NCBI GenBank assembly: GCA_934463265.1
Contig: CAKSIU010000007.1
Coordinates: forward strand, 1-48,960
Origin: an uncultured Eubacteriales bacterium
Lineage (GTDB): Bacteria > Bacillota > Clostridia > Oscillospirales > Acutalibacteraceae
Direction of reading: 5' to 3'
DNA length: 48,960 bases
Shown one piece after another: positions 35,624-42,308 of the stretch; position 1 is the first letter of the stretch; each line of letters opens with the position of its first letter. A model generated the notes under the pieces. It did not search any database and was not told the origin of the DNA. It saw only the letters and a list, made by a program, of their open reading frames with translations. The position numbers and the translations under genes are program-made.

Positions 35624-35703
35624 TAGGGGTGCTGATGCGCGCATCGGCTGAGAACGTTTTTGTAACCCACAACCTGATTCGGATAATGCCGACGGAGGGA
35701 AAT
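35624..35703 (+). ncRNA. TPP (thi-box) riboswitch aptamer
   Basis: The thi-box signature is intact: GGGGTGCTGATGCG, GGCTGAGAA, TAACCC, ACCTGATTCGGATAATGCCG and the closing ACGGAGGGA. It binds thiamine pyrophosphate. The closing strand GACGGAG (35691-35697) can instead pair with CTCCGTC (35726-35732), the 5' arm of the terminator that follows, so TPP binding should free the terminator and shut off the thiXYZ genes. Confidence 0.96.
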
Positions 35704-35725
35704 ATTTATTCTTTTTTGGAAATTT

Positions 35726-35758
35726 CTCCGTCTGTGTATTTTGCGGACGGGGTTTTTT
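35726..35758 (+). terminator. Riboswitch-controlled attenuator terminator
   Basis: CTCCGTC (35726-35732) pairs with GACGGGG (35746-35752) and six T follow (35753-35758). The 5' arm is complementary to the 3' end of the TPP aptamer, the usual switch arrangement. Confidence 0.88.
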
Positions 35759-35810
35759 GTGCCAACTCAGCTTTTCTTCCTTCAAAAAAAACAAAGAAAT
35801 GAGTTTAATA

Positions 35811-36575
35811 ATGAAAAAACATATAAAAAAAGCGCTACCTGCAGCGCTTTTAACCTCAATATTAATTTTTGTATGGGCTGCCATTTCGGAATTTGAAATT
35901 ATTCCAAAATTTATGCTGCCATCGCCAATCATGGTGTTTTCCGCGTTCTTCAAAAATTTGGCAGTACTTTCTCAACACGCAGTCGTAACGCTTTTTGAAA
36001 CTTTTATCGGCTTGATAATAAGCCTATTTTTAGCTTTTTTCACCGCAGTTTTAATGGACAGATACGTCAAAATTAAGCTAGCAATCTACCCGCTGCTAAT
36101 AGTCACGCAGACCGTTCCTACCATCGCCGTGGCCCCAATAATAGTTTTATTTTTCGGATACGGAATTTTGCCCAAAGTAATTTTAGTAATTGTATGCTGC
36201 TTTTTTCCCATTACAGTCGCGCTTTTTGACGGTCTTACAAGCGTGCCAAGTGATTATTTAAACTTGCTAAAATGCATGAACGCAAACTACGTGCAAACAT
36301 TATTTCACTTAAAAATTTCATTTGCTGTTCCGCATTTTTTTTCCGGACTAAAAATCGCCGGCACTTACGCTTTTATAAGCGCGGTCGTCGCGGAATGGCT
36401 GGGGGGCACTACCGGACTGGGCGTATATATGACAAGGGTAAAATCTGCTTATTCTTTCGACAAGCTTTTTGCCACGATAATCTTCATTTCTATTATAAGT
36501 TTCATCTTCATAGAAGTAATAAATTTGTTGCAAAAAATCGCTCTAACCCGCCTTCACATGGACAAACGAGGTTAA
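35811..36575 (+). CDS. thiX: ABC transporter permease for thiamine precursor (ThiX-like)
   Basis: A membrane protein of about 254 residues of the binding-protein-dependent permease family (SsuC/TauC/ThiX type) with about six helices. The EAA-type loop is seen at ISAVVAEWLGGTTGLGVYM, and the N-terminal TM is followed by MLPSPIMVFSAFF. It forms the channel for import of a pyrimidine precursor of thiamine (HMP or formylaminopyrimidine). Start choice is uncertain: ATG at 35811 gives the usual N-terminus, ATG at 35799 is possible, and neither has a strong ribosome site. TPP-riboswitch control supports the substrate. Confidence 0.88.
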   Translation: MKKHIKKALPAALLTSILIFVWAAISEFEIIPKFMLPSPIMVFSAFFKNLAVLSQHAVVTLFETFIGLIISLFLAFFTAVLMDRYVKIKLAIYPLLIVTQTVPTIAVAPIIVLFFGYGILPKVILVIVCCFFPITVALFDGLTSVPSDYLNLLKCMNANYVQTLFHLKISFAVPHFFSGLKIAGTYAFISAVVAEWLGGTTGLGVYMTRVKSAYSFDKLFATIIFISIISFIFIEVINLLQKIALTRLHMDKRG

Positions 36576-36577
36576 AA

Positions 36578-37573
36578 ATGCGCAAAATTTTAATTTTTTT
36601 AACAACTTTTTTATTTGTGAGTGCAATTTCAATTTTGATTTATTTTTTTTGTGCAAAAAGCACAACAGACCCGGAAAAAATAACAATTCTTCTCGACTGG
36701 ACGCCAAACACCAATCACACCGGCATTTACGTCGCGCAAAATTTAGGTTACTTTGAAGACGAAGGTCTGAATGTAAAAATTGAGCAACCACCTCAAGAAA
36801 GCTCAACGGCGCTTGTCGCCGCCGGGAAAGTCGAATTTGCCGTGGCTTTTCAGGATTTTCTCGCACCCGCTTTCACTTCGGACACCCCTTTGCCAGTAAA
36901 AGCCGTCGCAGCAATCGTTCAGCATAATTCTGCCGGAATTATTTGCAAAAAATCGGCCAATATTCAAACTTTTTCTGACCTCGAATCAAAAAATTACTCA
37001 ACTTTTGACAATTTTATTGAACTCGCTTTACTAAAGTACTGCATTAAATCCAGTGGTGCAAAATTCGATAAAGTAAATTTAATTCACGCTCAAATTGACA
37101 ACATCTCCGCGGCTCTCGGGACAAATATCGATGCTGCGTGGGGCTATTTCGGTGTTGAAAGCATTATTGCCTCGCATTTTAATATTGAAAATAATTTTTT
37201 GTTCTTTCGCGACGTCGACCCGGTCCTGGATTACTACACGCCTATTTTGATTGCAAATTCAAATTACATAAAAAATAATCCGAAAATTGTGAAAAAAATC
37301 CTTCATGCACTCTCTAAAGGCTACACTTTTGCAGCAAAATGCCCAAAAGAAGCTGCGAATATTTTAACTAAATGCGTACCGGAGTTGAATTACGAAATCA
37401 CCTTGGAAAGTCAAAAATATTTGTCGACGCTCTACATAAGCGATGCTTCTAAATGGGGAGAAATCAACCCAAACCGCTGGAATAATTTCTACGACTGGCT
37501 TTTCGAAAATCGCATTATAAGCAGGCAAATTCCGCATTATACAACATTTACAAATGCGTTTTTGCCAGAATAA
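36578..37573 (+). CDS. thiY: Thiamine-precursor substrate-binding protein (ThiY/NMT1-like)
   Basis: A 331-residue binding protein of the NMT1/THI5-like family. The hydrophobic N-terminus (ILIFLTTFLFVSAISIL, then FFCAKS) is a signal or lipoprotein anchor with a candidate lipid Cys near 25. The conserved ITILLDWTPNTNHTGIYVAQ and LGYFEDEGLNVKI mark the HMP/FAMP-binding group. It captures the precursor outside the cell for the ThiX/ThiZ transporter. It begins two bases after the permease stop, so the genes are coupled. Precise ligand (HMP or formylaminopyrimidine) cannot be read from sequence. Confidence 0.9.
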   Translation: MRKILIFLTTFLFVSAISILIYFFCAKSTTDPEKITILLDWTPNTNHTGIYVAQNLGYFEDEGLNVKIEQPPQESSTALVAAGKVEFAVAFQDFLAPAFTSDTPLPVKAVAAIVQHNSAGIICKKSANIQTFSDLESKNYSTFDNFIELALLKYCIKSSGAKFDKVNLIHAQIDNISAALGTNIDAAWGYFGVESIIASHFNIENNFLFFRDVDPVLDYYTPILIANSNYIKNNPKIVKKILHALSKGYTFAAKCPKEAANILTKCVPELNYEITLESQKYLSTLYISDASKWGEINPNRWNNFYDWLFENRIISRQIPHYTTFTNAFLPE

Positions 37574-37582
37574 TTTTATATA

Positions 37583-37634
37583 AACCGCGCGTCGAGTGCT
37601 TGTTGGAGTTGGAACCTGCGCCGACGCGCCACCG
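37583..37634 (+). repeat. GC-rich palindromic element, copy 2
   Basis: GCGCGTCG (37587-37594) pairs perfectly with CGACGCGC (37622-37629) around a 27-nt loop. It lies between thiY and thiZ and runs into the ribosome site (GGGAG) of thiZ, so it might reduce thiZ translation. It resembles the elements at 16461 and 33661. Confidence 0.6.
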
Positions 37635-37642
37635 GGAGAAAT

Positions 37643-38389
37643 ATGAACAAATTAGAGATAAAAAATATATCAAAAAAATACGATAAAAAACGCGTACTGG
37701 ACAAAATTTCGATTTCCGTAAAAGAAAATACAACTGTTGCGATATTGGGTGCGAGTGGCTGCGGAAAAACAACTCTTTTTAACATTGTCGCAGGACTTGA
37801 AAGAGCTGATTCTGGACAAATTTTTGTCGATGGTGAAGACTGCACAAATCAGGCTGGAAATGTATGCTATATGTCACAAAAAGACCTTCTATTGCCTTAT
37901 AAAACAATTATGGAAAACGTAACCTTGCCGTTAATTTTGTCCGGAACAAGCAAAAATGATGCCGAAAAAGAAGTAAAAAAATTATTTGAAACTTTTTTAA
38001 TTTCTGGAACAGAAAATAAATATCCTCACGAACTTTCCGGAGGAATGCGGCAAAGAGCCGCTTTTTTGCGAACTTATATGCAAAAGAAACAAATTTTGCT
38101 TTTAGACGAGCCTTTCAGCGCCCTTGACAATATAACCAAAACTGCGATGTACTCCTGGTATTTAAATATTACAAAAAGTTTAAAATCAACTACTTTGCTA
38201 ATTACTCACAACATTGACGAAGCTATTTTGCTGGCAGATATCATACACATCATGTCTTTAAGCAAGCATAATATTACTAAGAGTATAAATATTGCAGGCA
38301 AAAAAAATCTTGATTTCATATTCTCACCGGAATTTATCAGGCTAAAAAAGGAAATTATGGATATTCTTGTTAAAAATTCTTCAACTTAA
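37643..38389 (+). CDS. thiZ: ABC transporter ATP-binding protein (ThiZ-like)
   Basis: A 248-residue ATPase of the nitrate/sulfonate/thiamine-precursor class. Walker A is GASGCGKTTLFN (near 36), the signature is LSGGMRQRAAFLRT, Walker B is ILLLDEPFSALDN and the switch His is in LLITHNIDEA. It energises the ThiXY importer and is controlled by the same riboswitch, although a GC-rich hairpin separates it from thiY. GGGAGAA precedes the ATG. Confidence 0.92.
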   Translation: MNKLEIKNISKKYDKKRVLDKISISVKENTTVAILGASGCGKTTLFNIVAGLERADSGQIFVDGEDCTNQAGNVCYMSQKDLLLPYKTIMENVTLPLILSGTSKNDAEKEVKKLFETFLISGTENKYPHELSGGMRQRAAFLRTYMQKKQILLLDEPFSALDNITKTAMYSWYLNITKSLKSTTLLITHNIDEAILLADIIHIMSLSKHNITKSINIAGKKNLDFIFSPEFIRLKKEIMDILVKNSST

Positions 38390-38543
38390 AGCATAGTTTT
38401 TTCACATTAATGCCTCTTATTTTGTCATTTTAAAAATTATTTATAAAAAAATTAATAAAATATATTAACATTACCCCACCCCAGCATATGTTATAATTGA
38501 CATTGAAAAAGCTTTTTCATAAATTAAAAGGAGTGTGATATCA

Positions 38544-38777
38544 ATGTTAGACAAAGAAAAAAGTAAAAATGCAGGTGCAGTAAAATTGGATGACAACGCC
38601 TTAGAGCAAGCTGCCGGCGGATACTACGAGATATATTTTAAAGATGGCACAAAAAAACAATTTAACGCTGACGGCTCTGAATACAGAAAATTTCATTATG
38701 ATACAGGTGAAGCGCGTATGTATAATTCTAAACATAAACAGGTCGATAAACTTGAAGGCATCGCTGTAGAAAAATAA
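38544..38777 (+). CDS. Small double-glycine-leader peptide, copy 1
   Basis: A 77-residue peptide. The N-terminus is a leader ending in LDDNALEQAAGG at about residues 14-26, the sort of double-glycine site cut by C39 peptidase transporters, followed by a polar core starting YYEIYFKDGTKKQFNADG. The ATG at 38544 is preferred: AAGGAG is 10 bases upstream, while an in-frame GTG at 38535 is too close. Similar leader-type peptides with an L(E/D)xxAGG cut site are common in gut Clostridia, mostly uncharacterised. It could be a bacteriocin, signal or export substrate. No peptidase or modification gene is adjacent. Confidence 0.7.
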   Translation: MLDKEKSKNAGAVKLDDNALEQAAGGYYEIYFKDGTKKQFNADGSEYRKFHYDTGEARMYNSKHKQVDKLEGIAVEK

Positions 38778-38794
38778 AGAAAGGTGGCATTTAA

Positions 38795-39067
38795 ATGAAT
38801 AAAGACAATAAAAATAAAGCGATGGCTTTAAGCGACAATGGGCTTGAGCAAGCTGCCGGTGGTTTTTCAATAGACACATTCGAAAGAATAAGTGGACAAA
38901 AGGTATTTAAACTGAAAAATGACAAAGGAGAAACTTTGGGAACATATAACAGTGTAATTGAGGCTAAAGCGGCTGGTGCTGATACAGGTGAAGCTTATAA
39001 TAAAAATAAGGATACATATACACAACAAAAACTTAATAATGAATTTTTTAACATAACAAATGTCTAG
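38795..39067 (+). CDS. Small double-glycine-leader peptide, copy 2
   Basis: A 90-residue peptide with a shorter leader ending LSDNGLEQAAGG (about residues 12-23), almost the same as in the gene 17 bases upstream, then a core FSIDTFERISGQKVFKLKND. Both cores contain DTGEA, hinting at a shared fold. AAAGGTGG precedes the ATG. The two genes are clearly a tandem pair in one unit, followed by a terminator. Function unknown; processing by a C39-type exporter is inferred from the GG site. Confidence 0.7.
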   Translation: MNKDNKNKAMALSDNGLEQAAGGFSIDTFERISGQKVFKLKNDKGETLGTYNSVIEAKAAGADTGEAYNKNKDTYTQQKLNNEFFNITNV

Positions 39068-39070
39068 CAA

Positions 39071-39106
39071 AAAGTGGGCGCCTTCTTGGCGTCCGCTTTT
39101 TTTGAC
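39071..39106 (+). terminator. Terminator after the leader-peptide genes
   Basis: GTGGGCGCC and GGCGTCCGC form a hairpin with a TTCTT loop, followed by seven T. Confidence 0.85.
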
Positions 39107-39123
39107 TCGTTGCAAATTTCTTA

Positions 39124-39152
39124 TTGACAAATTCTATAATGTGTATTATACT
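39124..39152 (+). promoter_or_regulatory. Promoter of the tRNA-Trp/tRNA-Thr unit
   Basis: -35 TTGACA (39124-39129), 17-bp spacer, -10 TATACT (39147-39152), 14 bases before tRNA-Trp. Confidence 0.8.
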
Positions 39153-39166
39153 GGATTTATAATTAT

Positions 39167-39242
39167 AGGGGCATAGCTCAGATGGTAGAGCAGTGGTCTC
39201 CAAAACCACGTGCCGAGGGTTCAAGTCCTTCTGCCCCTGCCA
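39167..39242 (+). tRNA. tRNA-Trp (anticodon CCA)
   Basis: Acceptor AGGGGCA/TGCCCCT, anticodon stem GTGGT/ACCAC around loop CTCCAAA (anticodon CCA), T arm GGTTCAAGTCC, encoded CCA end at 39240-39242. Confidence 0.97.
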
Positions 39243-39340
39243 GTTTTTGCGCATTTGTACAAAACAATTCGCGGTCAATTTATTTTGTAATTTTTGTTTT
39301 ACTTATCACGTTTTGTGTTCATAATTTTTTTCAAATTTTT

Positions 39341-39416
39341 GCTGATATAGCTCAGCAGGCAGAGCACATCCTTGGTAAGGATGAGGTCAGCGGTTCGAAT
39401 CCGCTTATCAGCTCCA
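39341..39416 (+). tRNA. tRNA-Thr (anticodon GGT)
   Basis: Acceptor GCTGATA/TATCAGC, anticodon stem CATCC/GGATG around loop TTGGTAA (anticodon GGT), T arm GGTTCGAATCC and an encoded CCA end. The phage integrase gene ends about 100 bases downstream, so the 3' half of this tRNA is the likely attachment site. Confidence 0.97.
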
Positions 39417-39513
39417 CATCAAAACCCGCATGATTACTAGGTTTTGTAAGCTCAAAGTTTTTTGAAGTATGTGTAAAAAATATGTTTTTCTACGAATTTT
39501 TTATAAACAAATT

Positions 39514-40671
39514 TTACATCGCAAAAGTGTTTTCTAAATCTTTAGCCATAAATTCTTTTCTGAATTTGCTGATATGGGTGTAAATATTGGCTGTTGTTTG
39601 GATATCTGCATGGCCAAGCCAGGTTTGAATATCTTTCAATTCCCAGCCTTTGTCATACAAGATACTTGCACAACTGTGCCTCAAATCATGGAACCGCATT
39701 TTTGGAAATTTATTTTTTGCTAAAACTTTTTTGAACTCTTTTGTTACGTAACCGGGATCATATGATCTTCCATCTTCCCAGGTGAAAACATATTCGCTGC
39801 TGTGATACTCATTGCCAAAAAGCTTTTTGTTATGTTTTTGTTCTAGCCTAATTTTTAACAACATTTCTTTAATTTCTGGTAAAAGGCCATATTCTCTTTT
39901 GCTTGATGCGGTTTTGGGTCTGTCTTTTTCTACAATGGTTAGCGTTCGTGTTACGATGTGATTAATTTTTATTTTATCATTTTTAAAATCAATTGCAGAC
40001 CATTTTAAACCAATAGCCTCGCCACGTCTTAAACCATAGTATAAAGTCATATAGATTATTGGTTGTAACCTATGGCCCTTAAATAGTTTTAGTAATTCAT
40101 TCGCTTGAGATGCGTTGAGAAAAGTGTTTTTGTTTTCGCTACTGTCTTTTTTTGGCAAAGGAATCTTTAGTGCTGGGTTTCTTGGAATAATTTCCTCTAA
40201 AAATGCTTGATTCAATATATTTTTCAAAATAGCACTATGTTTTTTTAAAGAACTAAATGCTAAGCCGCCTTTTTTGTGGTCTTGACGACCTCCTAAAAAT
40301 TTGTAATCATAATAATCAACAATGTGTTTTGGTTTTACTTCTTTTATCGTCAAATTCAATGCTTTAAAATATGGAATAAAATGGTTTATAACAGTATTAT
40401 AATATCCTTCCCAAGTCGTAAGCTCAACCTTGTTTTTCTTTTTTTCCAGCCATTGCATCAAATAATCAGTAAACAATATGTTATCGGTATCCAGTTGAGT
40501 TTCTTTTGCTTCATACTCGGCCATAATTTTGTTTAAAATTTCTGTGGCTTTGCGTTTGTTACCTTTGACTTTAAGCTTTGTTGAAATCCATTTCTGCTTA
40601 TATTTTCCATCTTCTTTTAAGTTTATAACTGCGTAAAATGTATCATTTTTAATTTTCAAACTGCCTGTCAT
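39514..40671 (-). CDS. int: Phage integrase, tyrosine recombinase
   Basis: A 385-residue tyrosine recombinase of the Tn916/phage type. An N-terminal AP2-like arm-binding domain (about 1-60), a SAM-like core-binding domain (about 65-170) and the catalytic domain follow. Catalytic residues are seen in YGLRRGEAIGL (Arg), FHDLRHSCAS (His-x-x-Arg), TWLGHADIQTT (His) and NIYTH (Tyr nucleophile). AGGAGGATG precedes the ATG. It integrates and excises the prophage, probably at the adjacent tRNA-Thr. The gene looks intact, unlike the tail genes. Confidence 0.95.
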   Translation of the reverse strand: MTGSLKIKNDTFYAVINLKEDGKYKQKWISTKLKVKGNKRKATEILNKIMAEYEAKETQLDTDNILFTDYLMQWLEKKKNKVELTTWEGYYNTVINHFIPYFKALNLTIKEVKPKHIVDYYDYKFLGGRQDHKKGGLAFSSLKKHSAILKNILNQAFLEEIIPRNPALKIPLPKKDSSENKNTFLNASQANELLKLFKGHRLQPIIYMTLYYGLRRGEAIGLKWSAIDFKNDKIKINHIVTRTLTIVEKDRPKTASSKREYGLLPEIKEMLLKIRLEQKHNKKLFGNEYHSSEYVFTWEDGRSYDPGYVTKEFKKVLAKNKFPKMRFHDLRHSCASILYDKGWELKDIQTWLGHADIQTTANIYTHISKFRKEFMAKDLENTFAM

Positions 40672-40740
40672 TAATGCATCCTCCTAAGTGCATGGATACA
40701 TTCTCTAACAAATAAATTATAACATATTGTCAAGGGAAAA

Positions 40741-40923
40741 TCAACCTCCACTCAAGTATTCGATAACAAACTGCTTTGGAATTCTATATTGTTTGCCAAT
40801 TTTTATGCTTTTTAGTTCACCGCTTTCGAGTAGCTCATAAGCGGTATTTTTACCTATATTTAGCATGATTGTTAATTCTTTTATAGAAATTACATCTGGG
40901 TATTTTGAAAACATTTTCTGCAT
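40741..40923 (-). CDS. Excisionase-like helix-turn-helix protein
   Basis: A small (about 60-residue) MerR/excisionase-type DNA-binding protein. The segment SIKELTIMLNIGKNTAYELLESGELKSIKIGKQYRIPKQ contains the typical winged helix of Xis proteins encoded next to integrases (here shown only as landmarks ISIKELTIML and IGKQYRIPK). The ATG at 40923 is chosen because AGGAT lies 7 bases upstream; longer frames lack support. It would steer the integrase towards excision. Confidence 0.8.
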   Translation of the reverse strand: MQKMFSKYPDVISIKELTIMLNIGKNTAYELLESGELKSIKIGKQYRIPKQFVIEYLSGG

Positions 40924-41094
40924 TTTTACCATCCTAAATTTATTTTTTTCAATTTTAAAATTTCGAAGGTACAGTGCAAAATAGAAAAACATTTTTGCCC
41001 GCTGCCGGTTGCAGCTGCACGGACTTTTTATCCTCCCCTCATTGGGAACGCTCTTTGGGACTTAACCTCAACTAAGCGTGAGTATCATTATTGT

Positions 41095-41202
41095 CTGCTG
41101 ACATCTTCGCGGATTCGTTACCAATCGAATTTTTTATCTTGGACTTTATCGCTCGCTCTAAAAAGAGGTCATCGCGCGCCAGATAACTCGCTCTTTCAGC
41201 AG
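41095..41202. other. Gene-free stretch with long-range inverted repeat
   Basis: The space between the xis and XRE genes (40924-41257) has no convincing gene. Inside it CTGCTGA (41095-41101) and TCAGCAG (41196-41202) could close a domain containing GATTCG/CGAATT and CTCT/AGAG hairpins. On the minus strand a frame without a start stays open for about 42 codons across the same bases, reading RDDLFLERAIKSKIK, so it may be a gene remnant instead. Confidence 0.3.
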
Positions 41203-41257
41203 ATTAATGTAGCAAAAATGTTGAATATTCAATTTTCAAGGAGCAGTTACGTGATTT

Positions 41258-41485
41258 TTAAATCAGGTCTTCAGAAATCAAGGTTTCAAAACTTACACCA
41301 AAAATATCAGCTAGTTCTAGAATGATAAAAAAAGATGGCTCGCTTTTGCCGCTCTCATAATAAGAATAAGTTGAACGCTCTTTCATTAGCTTATCCGCAA
41401 CTTCTTGCTGAGTTAAATCAGCGCATTCACGAAGCAGCCTTAATCTTTCACTCAATTTTGCTTTATCTCTGATATATTTTGGCAT
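41258..41485 (-). CDS. XRE family transcriptional regulator
   Basis: A 75-residue Cro/CI-type repressor made of one HTH_3 domain: LSERLRLLRECADLTQQEVADKL then STYSYYESGKSEPSFFIILEL and a C-terminal FGVSFETLI. AGAGG precedes the ATG. It is on the same strand as xis and int, and probably is the prophage repressor or a Cro-type switch. Target operators were not identified. Confidence 0.85.
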   Translation of the reverse strand: MPKYIRDKAKLSERLRLLRECADLTQQEVADKLMKERSTYSYYESGKSEPSFFIILELADIFGVSFETLISEDLI

Positions 41486-41679
41486 TTTTTTACCTCTTTC
41501 TTAAAACATGAATAATCTTAATTTAAATTATAACCGAAAAAAAAAGCGGGAATGTTGAAAATATATAAAAATCATGGATTTTCATAAAAATAAAGAGTTT
41601 TTTTGATGTTTAATAATATATAATTTAACAAAATCATCAAAAATTTCTCGTTTGAAATATTTTATTTTATCAAAGAAAA

Positions 41680-41707
41680 AGAGCACTCACTAAAAAAGTG
41701 AAGCTCT
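41680..41707 (-). terminator. Terminator after the holin-like gene
   Basis: On the minus strand AGAGC..CACT pairs with AGTG..GCTCT around a T-rich loop, followed by a T-rich tract. It lies directly after the holin-like stop codon. Confidence 0.75.
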
Positions 41708-41710
41708 TCT

Positions 41711-41989
41711 TTACAAATTCATCAATTTACTTAACAGTTCTGAGAGATAGTTACTGCCGCGGGACAGTAATATTCCCGTCAGCACGCAGCCAAAATAGGG
41801 GATTCTAGATTCCAATTTAAATTGTGCCGGCAAGTCCAACTTATACGCAATTGCCACAGCTATGCCCAAAATCAAGCTCAAAAACATCTCCCAGCAGAAG
41901 CTGCCGTGCACTAAAAATTGACTTATGTAGGTGATTATACTTTCAATTAAGATTGCGAAAGTTACAAATTCAAATGTTTTATTTTCCAT
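41711..41989 (-). CDS. Holin-like small membrane protein of prophage
   Basis: A 92-residue protein with three hydrophobic segments (about 6-26, 32-48 and 65-78) and ending in a polar tail; the GCVLTGILLSRGSNYL segment is one I associate with small phage-encoded membrane proteins of Clostridia. AGGAG precedes the ATG. It lies in the lysis region next to the amidase gene, which supports a holin role: pores that let the lysin reach the wall. Not proven by sequence. Confidence 0.65.
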   Translation of the reverse strand: MENKTFEFVTFAILIESIITYISQFLVHGSFCWEMFLSLILGIAVAIAYKLDLPAQFKLESRIPYFGCVLTGILLSRGSNYLSELLSKLMNL

Positions 41990-42005
41990 AATAAACTCCT
42001 TTTTG

Positions 42006-42034
42006 TTGACGAAAAAAGAAAGTTATGGTAAAAT
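42006..42034 (+). promoter_or_regulatory. Promoter of the small-peptide mRNA (RNA I)
   Basis: -35 TTGACG (42006-42011), 17-bp spacer, -10 TAAAAT (42029-42034); start predicted at 42041 (ACCATAG). It is the only clear plus-strand promoter in the minus-strand lysis region. Confidence 0.75.
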
Positions 42035-42049
42035 AATGAGACCATAGTT

Positions 42050-42270
42050 GGGCTTTAAGTCCTTGTAGTATGCCTCCGCCCGCACTTTAAATGCGTTTTT
42101 GTGGCGGGAGGTGATATTATCAAGGAACTGGTTTTTAGACTTGTTAAATGGTTAAAAAAGCGATTACATAAAAAGAAAAAGCACCTTCTAACGATAAACG
42201 TTGAAGCTGCTAATTCTGTCGTAATATTAACTATACACAAGGACTAATCACTACAAAAGTCCTTCTATGG
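42050..42270 (-). ncRNA. Predicted convergent antisense RNA (RNA II)
   Basis: A transcript predicted from the minus-strand promoter at 42276-42304, starting near 42270 with ACCATAG, as does RNA I. It would cross the terminator hairpin and read AAGGACTT and AGTCCTTGTG, complementary to both the 3' end and the 5' repeat of RNA I, as RNA II does in the par/Fst system. The 3' end is not defined; a weak hairpin AACG/CGTT at 42191-42203 before a T-rich run may stop it early. Confidence 0.5.
42119..42247 (+). CDS. Small basic peptide, candidate type I toxin
   Basis: A frame of 42 codons after a good Shine-Dalgarno (GGAGG, 7 bases before). The expected start position holds ATC, not ATG; with ATG it would read (M)KELVFRLVKWLKKRLHKK, a strongly basic amphipathic helix, followed by a hydrophobic stretch LLTINVEAANSVVILTIHKD. 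The frame is also open from a GTG at 42101 (48 codons), but that start lies inside the hairpin. Either ATC works weakly as a start or the gene has lost its start codon. It does not resemble Fst, TxpA or Hok. The case rests on the surrounding RNA layout; I know no homologue. Confidence 0.5.
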   Translation: MKELVFRLVKWLKKRLHKKKKHLLTINVEAANSVVILTIHKD

Positions 42271-42275
42271 TTTTT

Positions 42276-42304
42276 ATTTTATCAGACTTTTTTTTACTTG
42301 TCAA
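42276..42304 (-). promoter_or_regulatory. Convergent antisense promoter
   Basis: Minus strand: consensus -35 TTGACA (42299-42304), 17-bp spacer, -10 TAAAAT (42276-42281). It faces the promoter at 42006-42034. It begins five bases after the amidase stop codon. Confidence 0.75.
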
Positions 42305-42308
42305 TAGT

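Larger units (their letters stand above)
42041..42275 (+). ncRNA. Toxin-type mRNA with buried ribosome site and 5'/3' repeats
   Basis: The predicted RNA of about 230 nt has several features of type I toxin mRNAs. CCTCC (42073-42077) pairs with the Shine-Dalgarno GGAGG (42107-42111), the stem continuing through GCC/GGC, so translation is masked. AGTCCTTGT (42058-42066) is perfectly complementary to ACAAGGACT (42237-42245) and TTGTAG to CTACAA (42251-42256), so the 5' end can fold onto the 3' end. The 3' terminator is AAGGACT/AGTCCTT (42239-42264) followed by T-rich sequence. Confidence 0.65.

Noticed and set aside
36272..36577. N-terminal extension of ThiY to 36272
   Set aside because: It lies within thiX in another frame; the ATG at 36578 begins the signal sequence two bases after the thiX stop.
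42055..42240. Minus-strand frame of 61 codons across the peptide locus
   Set aside because: Its Cys/Phe/Arg-rich translation is the shadow of the plus-strand peptide and hairpin; no ribosome site or family match.
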